A DNA stretch of 64,000 bases from Methylococcus mesophilus (lineage in GTDB: Bacteria; Pseudomonadota; Gammaproteobacteria; Methylococcales; Methylococcaceae): the NCBI RefSeq assembly GCF_026247885.1, contig NZ_CP110921.1, forward strand, positions 1,545,001 to 1,609,000, written 5' to 3'. Positions 53,997 through 64,000 of the stretch are shown in pieces. Position 1 is the first letter of the stretch. Every line of letters starts with the position of its first letter. Made by a program: the position numbers and the translations under genes. The notes under the pieces are model-generated. The model was not told where the DNA came from, did no database searches, and saw nothing but the letters and a program-made list of their open reading frames with translations.

Positions 53997-55110
53997 TCAG
54001 GGCAATCACGGACACTCCCGCAGCGCCGGCATAAACCGCCCCGGCGCCGAAATCGGCCCAGGCGTAGCCGCTGGCGAGGCTCCCCAGCGCGCCGCCCGCA
54101 CCGTAGCTCAGGCTGGCGAAAAGCGCCTGGCCGCGATTGCGGTTGCGCCCCTGGAAATAGCGGTGCACCAGGGCGATCGAGACGGCGTGAAACGCGCCGA
54201 AGCTGGCGGCATGCAGCACCTGGGCGAAAACCAGGACGCCCAGCCATTCGGCGTAGCGGCCGATCAACAGCCAGCGCAAGGCCGTCAAGGCGATGCTTGC
54301 GAGCAGGATGGCGCGCAGCGAGACGCGGGCCTGGATCGCCGGCAGGATCAGAAACAGGACGATCTCCGACACCACGCCCAAGGCCCAGAGCTGGCCGGTG
54401 CGGGAGCGGTCGAAGCCGTGGTTCTCCAGATGCACCGAATAGAAGCTGTAATACGGCCCGTGGGCCATCTGAATCAGCAAACAGGTGAGCAGCAGGCCGA
54501 TGATCTCGGGCCGTTTGACGACCCGCCACAACGTATCTTGGGCGGGCGCATGAATCACCCGCGCGCCGCCCGGAATGGCGAGGCTGGACAGCCACATCAG
54601 CGCGAACAGCAGCGCCAGCACCTGGGGCAGGCACTCGATGGCGAGCCGGGCTTCGAGCGCCGCGCCCACCGCGAGCACGCCCAGGATGAACCCGACCGAA
54701 CCCCATAGCCGGATCCGGCTGTAACCCCTGCCATCGCCCTTCAGCAAGGCCAGGTTCAGCGACTCCAGGGTGGGCAGAAATGCGTTCCAGAAGAAACCGG
54801 ACAACGCCACCACGGACAACAGCCCCCAGTAGCCGGGGAGCGCGAAGATCAGGGTAAAGCCGAGAAACGCGAGCAGGCAGGCCAAGCGGATGAGGAACAG
54901 GTCGCGCCCGGTGTGATCGGCCAGCCAACCCCAGCAGTTGGGCGCCACGATGCGGGTAGCCGCCATGACGGCCATGACGATGCCGATGTCTTGCGGGCCG
55001 AGGCCACGCGCCTGCAGGTAAAGCGGCCAGTACGGCAGAAAAGTGCCCAGCGCCGCGAAGTACCAGAGGTACAGGCCGGAAAGCCGCCAGTACGGCACGG
55101 TGCCGGGCAT
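53962..55110 (-). CDS. MFS transporter (HcaT/nucleoside-H+ symporter-like)
   Basis: 382-residue major facilitator with 12 predicted helices, starting VPYWRLSGLYLWYFAALGTFLPYWPLYLQARGLG, the typical start of the 3-phenylpropionate permease (HcaT)-like family. The cytoplasmic motif GWLADHTGRDLFLIRL is the MFS loop 2-3 signature. The substrate is uncertain. It is the last gene of an argC-prmB-aroC-MFS run, 12 bases after aroC, and overlaps the convergent endonuclease gene by 35 bases. Confidence 0.85.
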   Translation of the reverse strand: MPGTVPYWRLSGLYLWYFAALGTFLPYWPLYLQARGLGPQDIGIVMAVMAATRIVAPNCWGWLADHTGRDLFLIRLACLLAFLGFTLIFALPGYWGLLSVVALSGFFWNAFLPTLESLNLALLKGDGRGYSRIRLWGSVGFILGVLAVGAALEARLAIECLPQVLALLFALMWLSSLAIPGGARVIHAPAQDTLWRVVKRPEIIGLLLTCLLIQMAHGPYYSFYSVHLENHGFDRSRTGQLWALGVVSEIVLFLILPAIQARVSLRAILLASIALTALRWLLIGRYAEWLGVLVFAQVLHAASFGAFHAVSIALVHRYFQGRNRNRGQALFASLSYGAGGALGSLASGYAWADFGAGAVYAGAAGVSVIALIIAWLLVDRRR

Positions 55111-55122
55111 GGGCGGGCGGGA

Positions 55123-56223
55123 CTAGAGCGCGCTGGGGGGAATCGGATCGAGGGTGCGCACGACGTCCTGGTTCTGCCCGCGGTGGCGCAGATAGTGATC
55201 CATCAGCACGATGGCCATCATCGCCTCCGCGATCGGCGTGGCGCGGATGCCGACGCAAGGGTCATGGCGGCCCGTGGTTATGACTTCCACCGATTCGCCC
55301 TGGAGGTTCACCGAACGGCCGGGGATGCGGAGGCTGGACGTGGGCTTCAAGGCGATGCTGGCGATGATGTCCTGGCCGCTGGAAATCCCGCCCAGGATGC
55401 CGCCGGCGGAATTGCCGAGGAACCCGTCCGGGCTCATTTCGTCGCGGAATACCGAACCCTTGGCCTCGATGCAGGCGAAGCCGGCGCCGATTTCCACGCC
55501 CTTGACGGCGTTGATGCTCATCAGCGCGTAGGCCAGTTCGGCGTCGAGCCGGTCGAAGATCGGCTCGCCCAGGCCGGCCGGCACGCCCTTCGCCACGACG
55601 TTGACCCGCGCGCCGATGGAATCGCCTTCCTTGCGCAGAGCATCCATGTAGGCTTCGAGTTCAGGAACCTTGGCAGGATCGGGGCAGAAGAAGGGGTTGT
55701 CGTCGATGGCGGCCCAGTCAACCGGCTCGAGCCGGATCGGACCGAGTTGGGCCAGGTAACCTCGAATTTCGATTCCTAAACGCTCACGCAGGTATTTCTT
55801 GGCGATGCCGCCCGCCGCCACCCGCATTGCGGTTTCGCGTGCCGAGGAGCGTCCGCCGCCGCGGTAGTCGCGGAAGCCGTATTTCATGTGGTAGGTGTAG
55901 TCGGCATGGCCGGGCCGGAAGCGATCGGCGATGCTGGCGTAATCCTTGGAGCGCTGGTCCTCGTTTTCGATCAGAAGGCCGATCGGCGTCCCGGTGGTGC
56001 GGCCCTCGAACACGCCGGAGAGGATCTTGACGGTGTCCGACTCGCGCCGCTGGGTGGTATGCCGGGACTGACCCGGCCGGCGGCGATCCAGGTCGTGCTG
56101 CAGATCGGCCTCGGACAGCGCGAGTCCCGGCGGGCAGCCGTCGACAATGCAGCCGAGCGCGGGGCCGTGGCTTTCGCCGAATGAAGTGACGGTGAACAGC
56201 TTGCCGATGGTGTTTCCGGACAT
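55123..56223 (-). CDS. aroC: Chorismate synthase
   Basis: Last step of the common aromatic pathway (5-enolpyruvylshikimate 3-phosphate to chorismate; needs reduced FMN). The 366-residue protein has the three conserved signatures: [35 protein letters not shown] and [17 protein letters not shown]. Length is standard. It lies 15 bases after prmB and before an MFS gene. Confidence 0.98.
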   Translation of the reverse strand: MSGNTIGKLFTVTSFGESHGPALGCIVDGCPPGLALSEADLQHDLDRRRPGQSRHTTQRRESDTVKILSGVFEGRTTGTPIGLLIENEDQRSKDYASIADRFRPGHADYTYHMKYGFRDYRGGGRSSARETAMRVAAGGIAKKYLRERLGIEIRGYLAQLGPIRLEPVDWAAIDDNPFFCPDPAKVPELEAYMDALRKEGDSIGARVNVVAKGVPAGLGEPIFDRLDAELAYALMSINAVKGVEIGAGFACIEAKGSVFRDEMSPDGFLGNSAGGILGGISSGQDIIASIALKPTSSLRIPGRSVNLQGESVEVITTGRHDPCVGIRATPIAEAMMAIVLMDHYLRHRGQNQDVVRTLDPIPPSAL

Positions 56224-56238
56224 GGTTTCTCGCTACGC

Positions 56239-57204
56239 TTATTGGAGGGTCCTGCTGGCGGCCGCCGTTTCCGGACCGAGGGAACGCTCGAACAGGTCCC
56301 GATGCCTTTCGACCTGAGCGGCGGTCAACAGGAAAACGCCGTCGCCGCCGTGCTCGAAATCCAGCCAGAGGAAATCGACCTCCGGGTAGAACGCCGCCAG
56401 CGCTTCGGCGCTGGAGCCGACCTCCACCACCAGGACACCGTTCGGCTTGAGCCGGTCCGCCGCGCCGGCGAGAATGCGGCGCACGCAATCCAGGCCATCC
56501 TCGCCCGACTCCAGCCCGAGCCGGGGCTCGGCATGGTACTCGGATGGCAGATCACGCCATTCCTGCCGATTCACGTAAGGCGGATTGCTGACGATCAGAT
56601 CGTAGCGGCCCCCGTCGAGCTGCTGGAACAGATCCGAATGCACCAGCCGCACGGCATCTTCGAGCCCATGGGCACGGACATTCATCCGCGCTACTTCCAA
56701 CGCGCCGCCGGAAATGTCCACCGCGTCCACCCGCGCCTGGGGAAAGGCTTCGGCGCAGGCAATTGCGATGCAGCCGCTGCCGGTGCACAGGTCGAGCACG
56801 CCGCCGACCGCATCGGGCTCCAGCCAGGGCTGGAACTGGTTTTCGATCAGTTCGGCGATGGGAGAGCGCGGCACCAGAACCCGCTCGTCCACGTAGAATT
56901 TGAGGCCGGCAAACCAGGCTTCGTGGGTCAGATAGGCCAAAGGCACCCGCTCCTCGATCCGCCGGTCGACCAGGTGCAGGATGCGCTCGCGCTCTTCGAA
57001 CGTCAGCACCGCGGAGAAGTAGCCCGAGGGCATGTCGTGCGGCTGGCGGATCACGTGCATGACCAGCGCGGCCGCCTCATCCAGCGCGGTCCCGGTGCCA
57101 TGGCCGAAAAACACGCCGGCTTCGGAAAAACGCGTCGCACCCCAGCGGATGTAGTCGCGCACCGTGGTCAAGGTTTCGAGAACGGAAGGATGCGTGGTCT
57201 TCAT
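56239..57204 (-). CDS. prmB: Ribosomal protein L3 glutamine methyltransferase PrmB
   Basis: SAM-dependent N5-glutamine methyltransferase acting on ribosomal protein L3. The 321-residue product has an N-terminal helical domain, the motif [21 protein letters not shown], and the hallmark NPPY in [30 protein letters not shown] before motif I is typical of PrmB rather than PrmC. ATG 57204 overlaps the argC stop (ATGA). It lies directly before aroC, the usual gammaproteobacterial neighbour. Confidence 0.95.
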   Translation of the reverse strand: MKTTHPSVLETLTTVRDYIRWGATRFSEAGVFFGHGTGTALDEAAALVMHVIRQPHDMPSGYFSAVLTFEERERILHLVDRRIEERVPLAYLTHEAWFAGLKFYVDERVLVPRSPIAELIENQFQPWLEPDAVGGVLDLCTGSGCIAIACAEAFPQARVDAVDISGGALEVARMNVRAHGLEDAVRLVHSDLFQQLDGGRYDLIVSNPPYVNRQEWRDLPSEYHAEPRLGLESGEDGLDCVRRILAGAADRLKPNGVLVVEVGSSAEALAAFYPEVDFLWLDFEHGGDGVFLLTAAQVERHRDLFERSLGPETAAASRTLQ

Positions 57205-58247
57205 GGATACAGGCCGATGGCTTGGAGGCCGGTGGTTTCCTCGAAACCGAATCTGAGGTTCATGTTCTGCACCGCTTGCCCTGCGGCGCCCTTGACCAGA
57301 TTGTCGATCACCGACAGCACCACGATCTGGCCGCTCCCCCGGGGCTCGAACACCGCGATCTGGCAGCGGTTGGAGCCGCGCACGTTGCGCGTGTCCGGGT
57401 GGCTGCCGGGCGGCAGCACGTCGACGAAAGGCTCGTCGCGGTAGCGCTCCTCGTAAAGCCGCTGGATGTCGCCCGGCTCGTCGATCACCGCGGCGTAGAG
57501 AGTCGCATGGATGCCGCGGATCATCGGCAGGAGATGCGGCACGAAGGTCAGCCCCACCGGCTCCCCTGCCATCTGCACCAAGCCCTGCACGATCTCCGGC
57601 CAATGCCTGTGCCCCGCCACGGCATAAGCCTTGAAGCTCTCGCCGGTTTCGCTCATCAGCAGCGGGATTTCCGCCTTGCGTCCGGCGCCGCTGACGCCGG
57701 ATTTCACGTCGGCAATGAGCCGGTCCGCCGCCACCAGCCGGTTTTCCAGCAAGGGCAGCAGACCAAGCTGGACCGCCGTGGGATAGCAGCCCGGGTTGGC
57801 GATCAGGCGCGCCGAGCGGATCGCATCGCGCCGGACTTCCGGCAGGCCATAGACGGCTTCGTCCAATAGCTCGGGACAGGCATGCGCCTGCCCATACCAT
57901 TGCGCCCATTCGTCCGCATCCTTCAGGCGGAAATCCGCCGACAGGTCGATGACGACGACGCCCTGCTCGAGCAAAGCCGGCGCCGATTGCATGGCAATGC
58001 CGTTGGGCGTGGCGAAGAACACCACGTCGCAGGCGCCGAGATTCTCGGCCGCGGGTTCGCTGAACACCGCATCCACGTAGCCGCGGAGATTGGGATACAG
58101 ATCGGCCACCGGCCTCCCGGCGTCCGCGCGGGAGGTGACCGCGCGGATGTGCACATAGGGATGCAGCGCCAGAATCCGCAATAATTCCACACCGGTATAA
58201 CCGGTGCCGCCTATAATCCCGACTTCGATCGGCTTGCCTGACGCCAT
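57201..58247 (-). CDS. argC: N-acetyl-gamma-glutamyl-phosphate reductase
   Basis: Third enzyme of arginine synthesis, NADPH-dependent. The 348-residue protein starts with the dinucleotide fold [18 protein letters not shown] and has the catalytic Cys in [39 protein letters not shown] is another family segment. ATG 58247 is preceded by CGGAA and begins at the conserved region; ATG 58262 is an alternative. It is divergent from the P-type-ATPase-like gene at 58353, with 105 bases between, and starts the argC-prmB-aroC-MFS run. Confidence 0.96.
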   Translation of the reverse strand: MASGKPIEVGIIGGTGYTGVELLRILALHPYVHIRAVTSRADAGRPVADLYPNLRGYVDAVFSEPAAENLGACDVVFFATPNGIAMQSAPALLEQGVVVIDLSADFRLKDADEWAQWYGQAHACPELLDEAVYGLPEVRRDAIRSARLIANPGCYPTAVQLGLLPLLENRLVAADRLIADVKSGVSGAGRKAEIPLLMSETGESFKAYAVAGHRHWPEIVQGLVQMAGEPVGLTFVPHLLPMIRGIHATLYAAVIDEPGDIQRLYEERYRDEPFVDVLPPGSHPDTRNVRGSNRCQIAVFEPRGSGQIVVLSVIDNLVKGAAGQAVQNMNLRFGFEETTGLQAIGLYP

Positions 58248-58352
58248 GTCTGTTCCGGACATCAAAAAACTGGGTATTTTCTCATACTATAACAAACTGC
58301 GCGCCAGGCAGGCCGCGCGCCGCCTTCGTTCCCCGACCCCCAGAGACCGAGC

Positions 58353-60695
58353 ATGAACATGCAACCAAAGATCAAGGCCGGCCCGAACTGGCTGCGGATT
58401 GAAGACCGTATCAGGCTCGGCAAGGGATCCGTTTCACTGAAGCGACGGTTCGCCCGACGCGTGTTCGCCCTGCCGGAGGTGGAATCCCTCAGCTTCGATC
58501 CCGCCGCCGGCTCCGCGTTGGTCCGCTTCCGGCCCGGGGACGACGGCAAGCTGCTCAGCCTGCGCCTGGCCGACGCGGTCAGCGGACGTTGTGTCGAACT
58601 CGACGACAGCGCCCTGCCGGTCTGGCCCACCGACGAACGCGCCGAGCTGCACCGCCGCAACGGCGCGATTTCCTGCCTGCAAGTGATCCGGAAAGGTCCG
58701 CGCGAAATCGAGTTCCGCCTTCCCGGCTTTTTCACCGATGGCAAACAGGCCGCCCGCCGCATCAGTAGCAGACTGGAAGCCGAGGGCGCCGTGGAGCGCA
58801 TATCGCTATCGCCGCTCACAGGCCGTCTCCGAGTGCGGCTGAAACCCGGCGCCAACGCGGAGGCCGTGATCCGGCGCACCGAGGAACTCCTACCCGCTAC
58901 CCGCTTTCAGCATACCGTTCCGCGGTATCGCCCAGTCGCGTTCGGCGCCGCCAACCTCAACATGGCCCTGTGCGGCGCAGGACAGTTCGTGTTTCCGGCC
59001 ATGATCCCTCTGGCCTCCGGGGTGCTGCTCGCCACCCGCCTGGGCACCTTCCGCGATGCCGGCAGCCAGTTGGCGCGCGGCAAGCTGGGCGTGCCCGTGT
59101 TCCAGACCGTCGTGGTCGCCTGCTCCGTCGCGACTGGCTCGCCGATCGCCTCGGCCCTGGCCGAATGGCTCGGCTGCTTTTGGCAGCGGCGCTGGCGCAG
59201 GAAAGTCGCCGCAGAAACGCATGCTCTGCTGAACGAGGCATTCCCTCTTACGCCGCGAGCAGTAGCAGTGGACGAGTATGGCGTCGAAACCAACGTCGCG
59301 GTCGCCGCGCTGAAACCGGGGGACAGAATCAAGGTGCGGGAAACCGAGCTCATCCCGGTGGATGGTTGGGTGGTGGCGGGCGAAGGACTCGCCGACGAGA
59401 CCCGCCTTCGCGGCTCGCCCGGCCCTGCGAGAAAACGCCCGCACGACCGGGTCTTCGCCAGCAGCCTGCTGGTCGCCGGCAATCTGACCATCGAAGTCCG
59501 GGATACCCAAACCGAAGCGGCCCGATTGGCTGGCGCCATCGCGGACCGGGCCGCCGCCATGTCCGAAGACCGCGGCCTGCGGCAACAGGCAGCCGCGGCA
59601 GCCGAACGCAGCGTGCTGCCGAATCTGGCTCTCGCCGGCATCGGACTGGCGACGGGCGGCTTGCACACGGTCAGCGCCATCCTGCACCAGGACTGGATCA
59701 CCGGGCCGCACGTCGCCTTCCCGACCCAGTCCTTCCGGGACATGCAACTGGCTTTGCGATTCGGCGCGCCGGTGAACTCGCCCACCGCCCTATCGCGCCT
59801 GGGTGAGGTGGATATCCTCGTCATCGACGGCGACGTGCCCGCTCTGCTGGCACCGGGCGTGGGGTTGGAGAACGTGCATGCGTCCACGGACGACACGGCC
59901 GAACTGCTGCGGCAATGCGCATCGATCGGCGTTTATCTCGGCGATGCGCGGTCCGAAGCGCTGACCGCTGCATGCCGGACTCTCGCTTTGGCCCCGTACC
60001 CGGCCGATGGCGTCCAGCTGGGACCGGGCCTGACCCGGGGCATCATCGGGAACCAAACCGTCAGCTTGACCGACGATACCGCGGATCCGTCCAACCCTGC
60101 TCCGTCCGTGCGGGTGCAAGTCGATGGCAAGGAGGCCGCACGCCTGAGCTTCCGCCTATCCGCCGACCCGAAAGCCGCGGAATCGCTGGGCGAGCTCAAG
60201 GCACTGGGATTGACGATCGTCGTGGTTTCCCGGGAAGACCACCAGAAAGCCGCCGAGCTGTCCAAGCGCCTCGGCGCCGATCTTGGCGGCGGAGAAATGG
60301 GAACTGCGGAAAAAATCCGCTTTCTGAAAAAGCTCGCCCAGTCAGGCCGCAAAGCCGCCTATCTCGGCACTGCGGACATTCCCGACGAACTCGCCGCGGT
60401 GGCCCACGTAACGCTTGGACTGGGCGGCGCCGCAATGGACGGCAGACCAGCCGATATCAGTCTGATCGGCGCCACCATCGCTCCACTGCCCAGGCTGCTC
60501 GAGCTGGGAAAAACCCAGGAAGCCAAGGTCGGCTCCGCCTGCAAACGTGCGCTCCTGCCCAACGCGCTGTGCATCGCGGGCGCTTTCACCGGCGCCCTGA
60601 ACGGCACGACATCGACACTGCTCGCCAACGTCGGCGTCATGAACGTGGACCGGCGCCAGCGCCGTCTGCTCGACGGCAAGCTGGCGCCGGCCTGA
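58353..60695 (+). CDS. P-type ATPase-like protein lacking all catalytic motifs
   Basis: 780-residue membrane protein that aligns with P1B ATPases over most of its length but has lost the machinery. The actuator pattern IPVDGWVVAGEG-LADE (334-349) is present, but TGE reads RGS (353-355). The phosphorylation motif DKTGT reads DGDVP (492-496); the hinge TGD reads SRE (626-628); GDGxND reads LGTADIPDEL (671-680). No CPC or other TM metal motif is seen. About four long hydrophobic segments remain (about 200-230, 246-275, 421-447, 733-758). The frame is open throughout, so this is not a simple pseudogene. The N-terminus has two degenerate ferredoxin-like domains (about 30-90 and 105-180). Confidence 0.85.
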   Translation: MNMQPKIKAGPNWLRIEDRIRLGKGSVSLKRRFARRVFALPEVESLSFDPAAGSALVRFRPGDDGKLLSLRLADAVSGRCVELDDSALPVWPTDERAELHRRNGAISCLQVIRKGPREIEFRLPGFFTDGKQAARRISSRLEAEGAVERISLSPLTGRLRVRLKPGANAEAVIRRTEELLPATRFQHTVPRYRPVAFGAANLNMALCGAGQFVFPAMIPLASGVLLATRLGTFRDAGSQLARGKLGVPVFQTVVVACSVATGSPIASALAEWLGCFWQRRWRRKVAAETHALLNEAFPLTPRAVAVDEYGVETNVAVAALKPGDRIKVRETELIPVDGWVVAGEGLADETRLRGSPGPARKRPHDRVFASSLLVAGNLTIEVRDTQTEAARLAGAIADRAAAMSEDRGLRQQAAAAAERSVLPNLALAGIGLATGGLHTVSAILHQDWITGPHVAFPTQSFRDMQLALRFGAPVNSPTALSRLGEVDILVIDGDVPALLAPGVGLENVHASTDDTAELLRQCASIGVYLGDARSEALTAACRTLALAPYPADGVQLGPGLTRGIIGNQTVSLTDDTADPSNPAPSVRVQVDGKEAARLSFRLSADPKAAESLGELKALGLTIVVVSREDHQKAAELSKRLGADLGGGEMGTAEKIRFLKKLAQSGRKAAYLGTADIPDELAAVAHVTLGLGGAAMDGRPADISLIGATIAPLPRLLELGKTQEAKVGSACKRALLPNALCIAGAFTGALNGTTSTLLANVGVMNVDRRQRRLLDGKLAPA

Positions 60696-60715
60696 CAATC
60701 GACCCCGGAAGGCCG

Positions 60716-61042
60716 TCAGATATCCTCGTCCCCCAGCTCAGGGGACTCACCTTCGTCCTGCAGCGCTTCGACCGTGGCCTTGAGTTTCTGGCCCGCCTTG
60801 AAGGTCACCACGCGCCGCGCGGTGATCGGGATCTCTTCGCCGGTCTTGGGATTCCGACCGGGCCTCTGGCGCTTGTCGCGCAGATCGAAGTTGCCGAAAC
60901 CGGAGAGTTTTACCGAACGCCCGCTTTCCAGCGAAAGCTTGATGACCTCGAAAAACTGGTCGACCAGTTCCTTGGCATCCCGCTTGTTCAAGCCAAGCTC
61001 GACAAACAACCTTTCGACCATATCCGCTTTGGTTAGCGCCAT
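60716..61042 (-). CDS. ihfA: Integration host factor alpha subunit
   Basis: DNA-bending nucleoid protein. The 108-residue protein has the HU/IHF fold: [27 protein letters not shown], then [24 protein letters not shown], where the conserved RPGRNPKTG contains the intercalating Pro. It is a few residues longer than E. coli IhfA, with an acidic tail [17 protein letters not shown]. It starts four bases after pheT, as in other gammaproteobacteria. Confidence 0.97.
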   Translation of the reverse strand: MALTKADMVERLFVELGLNKRDAKELVDQFFEVIKLSLESGRSVKLSGFGNFDLRDKRQRPGRNPKTGEEIPITARRVVTFKAGQKLKATVEALQDEGESPELGDEDI

Positions 61043-61046
61043 TGCC

Positions 61047-63419
61047 TCATTCTCTCAATTTCGCACCAAAATCAGCCGCCAACCGTTCCACGATCCGGGC
61101 CATGACCTCGTCCACCCGATCGTCGGTCAACGTATCCTCCGCATCCTGCAGGGTGACGCCGAGCGCCACACTTTTCTTGCCGGCCTCCACGCCAGCCCCC
61201 TGGTAAACGTCGAACAGCACCGTGTCGCGAACCAGGGTGCCGCCGCTCGCGGCGGCAACTTCCAGCAGGTCCGCGACAGGCACCGCCCGCTCTACGACCA
61301 GCGCCAAATCCCGCCGCACGTGCGGGAACCGGGACAAGGTCGCAAACCGGGGCAGATCGCGTTGCAGCAGGGCTCCGGCGTCGAGCTCGAACAGGAAAAC
61401 CGGCTGCTCGAAGCCGAGTTCGCGCTCGATTTGCGGATGCAGCATGCCCAGCCAGCCGGCGCCGTCACCGCCGATCAGGATTTCGGCGCTCTGGCCGGGG
61501 TGCAAGGCGTGATGGGCCGCCGCCCGGAAGCGCACCGATGCCCTACCGGTCAAGCCCAGTATAGCCTCGACGTCGGCTTTCACATCGAAAAAGTCCGCCC
61601 GCCTGCCCTTCTCCCCCCATTGCTCGCCCAGCGCCGCTCCCAGCACGAGACCGGCCAGGGTGTTGCGCTGCTCCAGGGCGCCGCCGCGCCTTGCGAATTT
61701 GAGCCCCGTCTCGAAAATGCGCACCCGCTCCTGCTGCCGGCTTAAGTTTCTCTGCGCCGTATCCAGTAGGCCCGTCCACAGGCTGGTCCGCATCACTGCC
61801 AGATCGGCCGAAATCGGATTCAGCAGTGTTTCGGGTTCGAGTTGCGGATCGATCCGCCGCTGCAGATCGGAAGAAACAAAGCTGTAGGTAATGACTTCCT
61901 GGTAACCGCGGTCGGCCAGCAGGTCCTTGACCCGATCCAGCCCGAGCACAGTTTCCGATGCCGGCTGCATGGCCGAGGCCACGGCGGGGCGGCGTCGGGG
62001 GATGTTGTCGTAACCGTAGACGCGGCCGATTTCTTCGACAAGGTCGGCCTCTAGGGCGATGTCGAAACGGAAGCTCGGCGGGGTGACTGTCCAACCCTGA
62101 TCGTTGGGAGCGACGTTCATGCCGAGGCGGCTCAGGATGTCCGCGATCTCGTCGCGGGCCAGGGCCAGACCGAGCAGTTGCCCGATGCGCTGCTCGCGCA
62201 GGCGGATCGGCGAACGAACCGGCAGCAGATCCTCGCGCACCGCCTCGGTGATGGGGCCGGCCCGGCCGCCGGCGATCTCCAGCAGCAAGGCCGTAGCCCG
62301 CTCGATCGCCCGAGTTTGCAACTCCGGATCGACGCCGCGTTCGAAGCGATGGGAGGAATCGGTCGCCAGGCCGTACCGCCGCGCCTTGCCCATGATGAGG
62401 GCGGGCGAGAAGAACGCGCACTCCAGAAAAATGTCGGTGGTGGCCTCGCTCACCGCGCTCTCTTCGCCGCCCATGATGCCGGCCAGCGCCAGAGCCTTTT
62501 CTTGGTCGGCGATGACCAGCACCTCGGAAGACAAGGTGATTTCTTCCCCGTTCAGCAGCTTCAGCGACTCGCCTTCACGGCCGCAACGCACATGAATCTC
62601 GCCGGAAAGCTTCGCCAGGTCGAAGGCATGCAGGGGCTGGCCCAGCTCGAGCAGCACGTAGTTGGTAACGTCGACCGCCGGCCCCAGGCTGCGCAGCCCG
62701 CTGCGGCGCAGACGCTCCTTCAGCCATTGCGGGGTCTGTGCCTTGGCGTCGATGCCGGCGATGACCCGGCCGAGATAGCGCGGGCAGGCTTCGGGTGCAT
62801 CCAGGTGAACGGCGAGTTGCCGATCGGTCGCCGCCGCCGCTCCCGCTTCGACGCCCTGGAACGGCAGACGGTTGATCAGCGCCACTTCACGGGCGATGCC
62901 TTCCACGCTCAAACAGTCGGCGCGGTTGGGAGTCAAATCGATTTCCAGAATCCTGTCGTCGAGCTGCAGATAGTCGCGGACGTCGGCCCCCACTGGGGCA
63001 TCGACCGGCAGTTCCAGCAAGCCCGACGCATTTTCATCGATGCCCAGCTCCTTGGCCGAGCACAGCATGCCGAAGGATTCGACCCCGCGCAGGCGGGACC
63101 GCTTGATCTTCAGTGGACCGGGCAACACCGCGCCTTCGGTCGCCAACGGCGCCACCAGGCCGGCACGGGCGTTGGGCGCGCCGCAGACGATCTGCAGAAG
63201 CTCGCCTCGACCGGCTTCGACCCGGCAGATCTGCAGGCGGTCGGCCTCCGGATGCGGGGCCGCTTCCACGATCCGGGCTACCACGACGCCGCTGAAATCG
63301 GCCGCCGCGGGCTCGGCGCCGTCGACCTCGAGCCCGGCCATGGTCAACTGGTGGACCAGCCCGGCCGTGTCGACCGCGGGATTCACGTATTGGCGTAACC
63401 AGGCTTCGCTCAGGCGCAT
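61047..63419 (-). CDS. pheT: Phenylalanyl-tRNA synthetase beta subunit
   Basis: 790-residue beta subunit of the alpha2-beta2 PheRS. Domain order: N-terminal [33 protein letters not shown], tRNA-binding (EMAP-like) [25 protein letters not shown]3/B4 editing domain with [38 protein letters not shown]5, catalytic-like core and C-terminal anticodon-binding (FDX-ACB) [19 protein letters not shown]. Length is standard. It lies 28 bases after pheS. Confidence 0.98.
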   Translation of the reverse strand: MRLSEAWLRQYVNPAVDTAGLVHQLTMAGLEVDGAEPAAADFSGVVVARIVEAAPHPEADRLQICRVEAGRGELLQIVCGAPNARAGLVAPLATEGAVLPGPLKIKRSRLRGVESFGMLCSAKELGIDENASGLLELPVDAPVGADVRDYLQLDDRILEIDLTPNRADCLSVEGIAREVALINRLPFQGVEAGAAAATDRQLAVHLDAPEACPRYLGRVIAGIDAKAQTPQWLKERLRRSGLRSLGPAVDVTNYVLLELGQPLHAFDLAKLSGEIHVRCGREGESLKLLNGEEITLSSEVLVIADQEKALALAGIMGGEESAVSEATTDIFLECAFFSPALIMGKARRYGLATDSSHRFERGVDPELQTRAIERATALLLEIAGGRAGPITEAVREDLLPVRSPIRLREQRIGQLLGLALARDEIADILSRLGMNVAPNDQGWTVTPPSFRFDIALEADLVEEIGRVYGYDNIPRRRPAVASAMQPASETVLGLDRVKDLLADRGYQEVITYSFVSSDLQRRIDPQLEPETLLNPISADLAVMRTSLWTGLLDTAQRNLSRQQERVRIFETGLKFARRGGALEQRNTLAGLVLGAALGEQWGEKGRRADFFDVKADVEAILGLTGRASVRFRAAAHHALHPGQSAEILIGGDGAGWLGMLHPQIERELGFEQPVFLFELDAGALLQRDLPRFATLSRFPHVRRDLALVVERAVPVADLLEVAAASGGTLVRDTVLFDVYQGAGVEAGKKSVALGVTLQDAEDTLTDDRVDEVMARIVERLAADFGAKLRE

Positions 63420-63447
63420 GTCGGCTCTTCGGCGGGAACTTTTGGGA

Positions 63448-64000
<553 letters not shown>

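Overview
The window is GC-rich and reads as a chromosomal segment of a gammaproteobacterial methanotroph, most likely Methylococcus capsulatus or a very close relative. The main evidence is a 131-residue hemerythrin at 29208-29603 that carries every iron ligand of the characterised Methylococcus hemerythrin at the expected position. The gene orders kdsD-kdsC-lptCAB-rpoN-hpf-rapZ and pheS-pheT-ihfA are also gammaproteobacterial. The species call rests on memory, not on a search.

Layout. 1-8.3 kb is core: tyrS (partial), erpA, an RlpA-like protein, then the LPS transport/Kdo genes running into rpoN, hpf and rapZ. 8.3-13.2 kb holds a secreted beta-propeller and a split creBC/creD envelope-stress module with an exact CreB-type site before creD. 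13.3-23.1 kb is accessory: a RES-Xre toxin-antitoxin pair, a REP-flanked RAYT transposase, a LuxR regulator divergent from a methyltransferase, a large secreted propeller/PKD protein, an IS110 remnant, a MITE-like element and small secreted or lipoprotein genes in visibly AT-richer DNA. It ends at a tRNA-Ser, and the flank just beyond the tRNA 3' end is repeated near 14.4 kb, so it may be a decayed island.

23.1-38.4 kb holds dnaQ, rnhA, an APC permease, a DUF2272 lipoprotein, a large secreted orphan, hemerythrin behind a perfect FNR-type box, and a tight six-gene minus-strand operon (BcsA-like glycosyltransferase, DUF3131 protein, transglycosylase, YihY, rlmKL, acyP). 38.4-43.1 kb has groESL under CIRCE control and a two-component system. 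43.2-50.9 kb is a lipid-modification cluster (fasciclin, lipocalin, FAD oxidoreductase, DUF1365, CFA synthase, DUF2878, DUF1295, second CFA-type methyltransferase, DUF6134). 51-64 kb has a Cu(I) P-type ATPase, a UV endonuclease, an MFS transporter, aroC, prmB, argC, a P-type-ATPase-like protein that has lost all its catalytic motifs, ihfA, pheT and partial pheS.

The most promising leads are the catalytically dead P-type ATPase homologue at 58.4-60.7 kb, the FNR-box promoter of hemerythrin, the two exact TTCAC-N6-TTCAC sites that may link envelope-stress signalling to creD and to the lipid cluster, and the BcsA-like glycosyltransferase whose catalytic motifs are altered.
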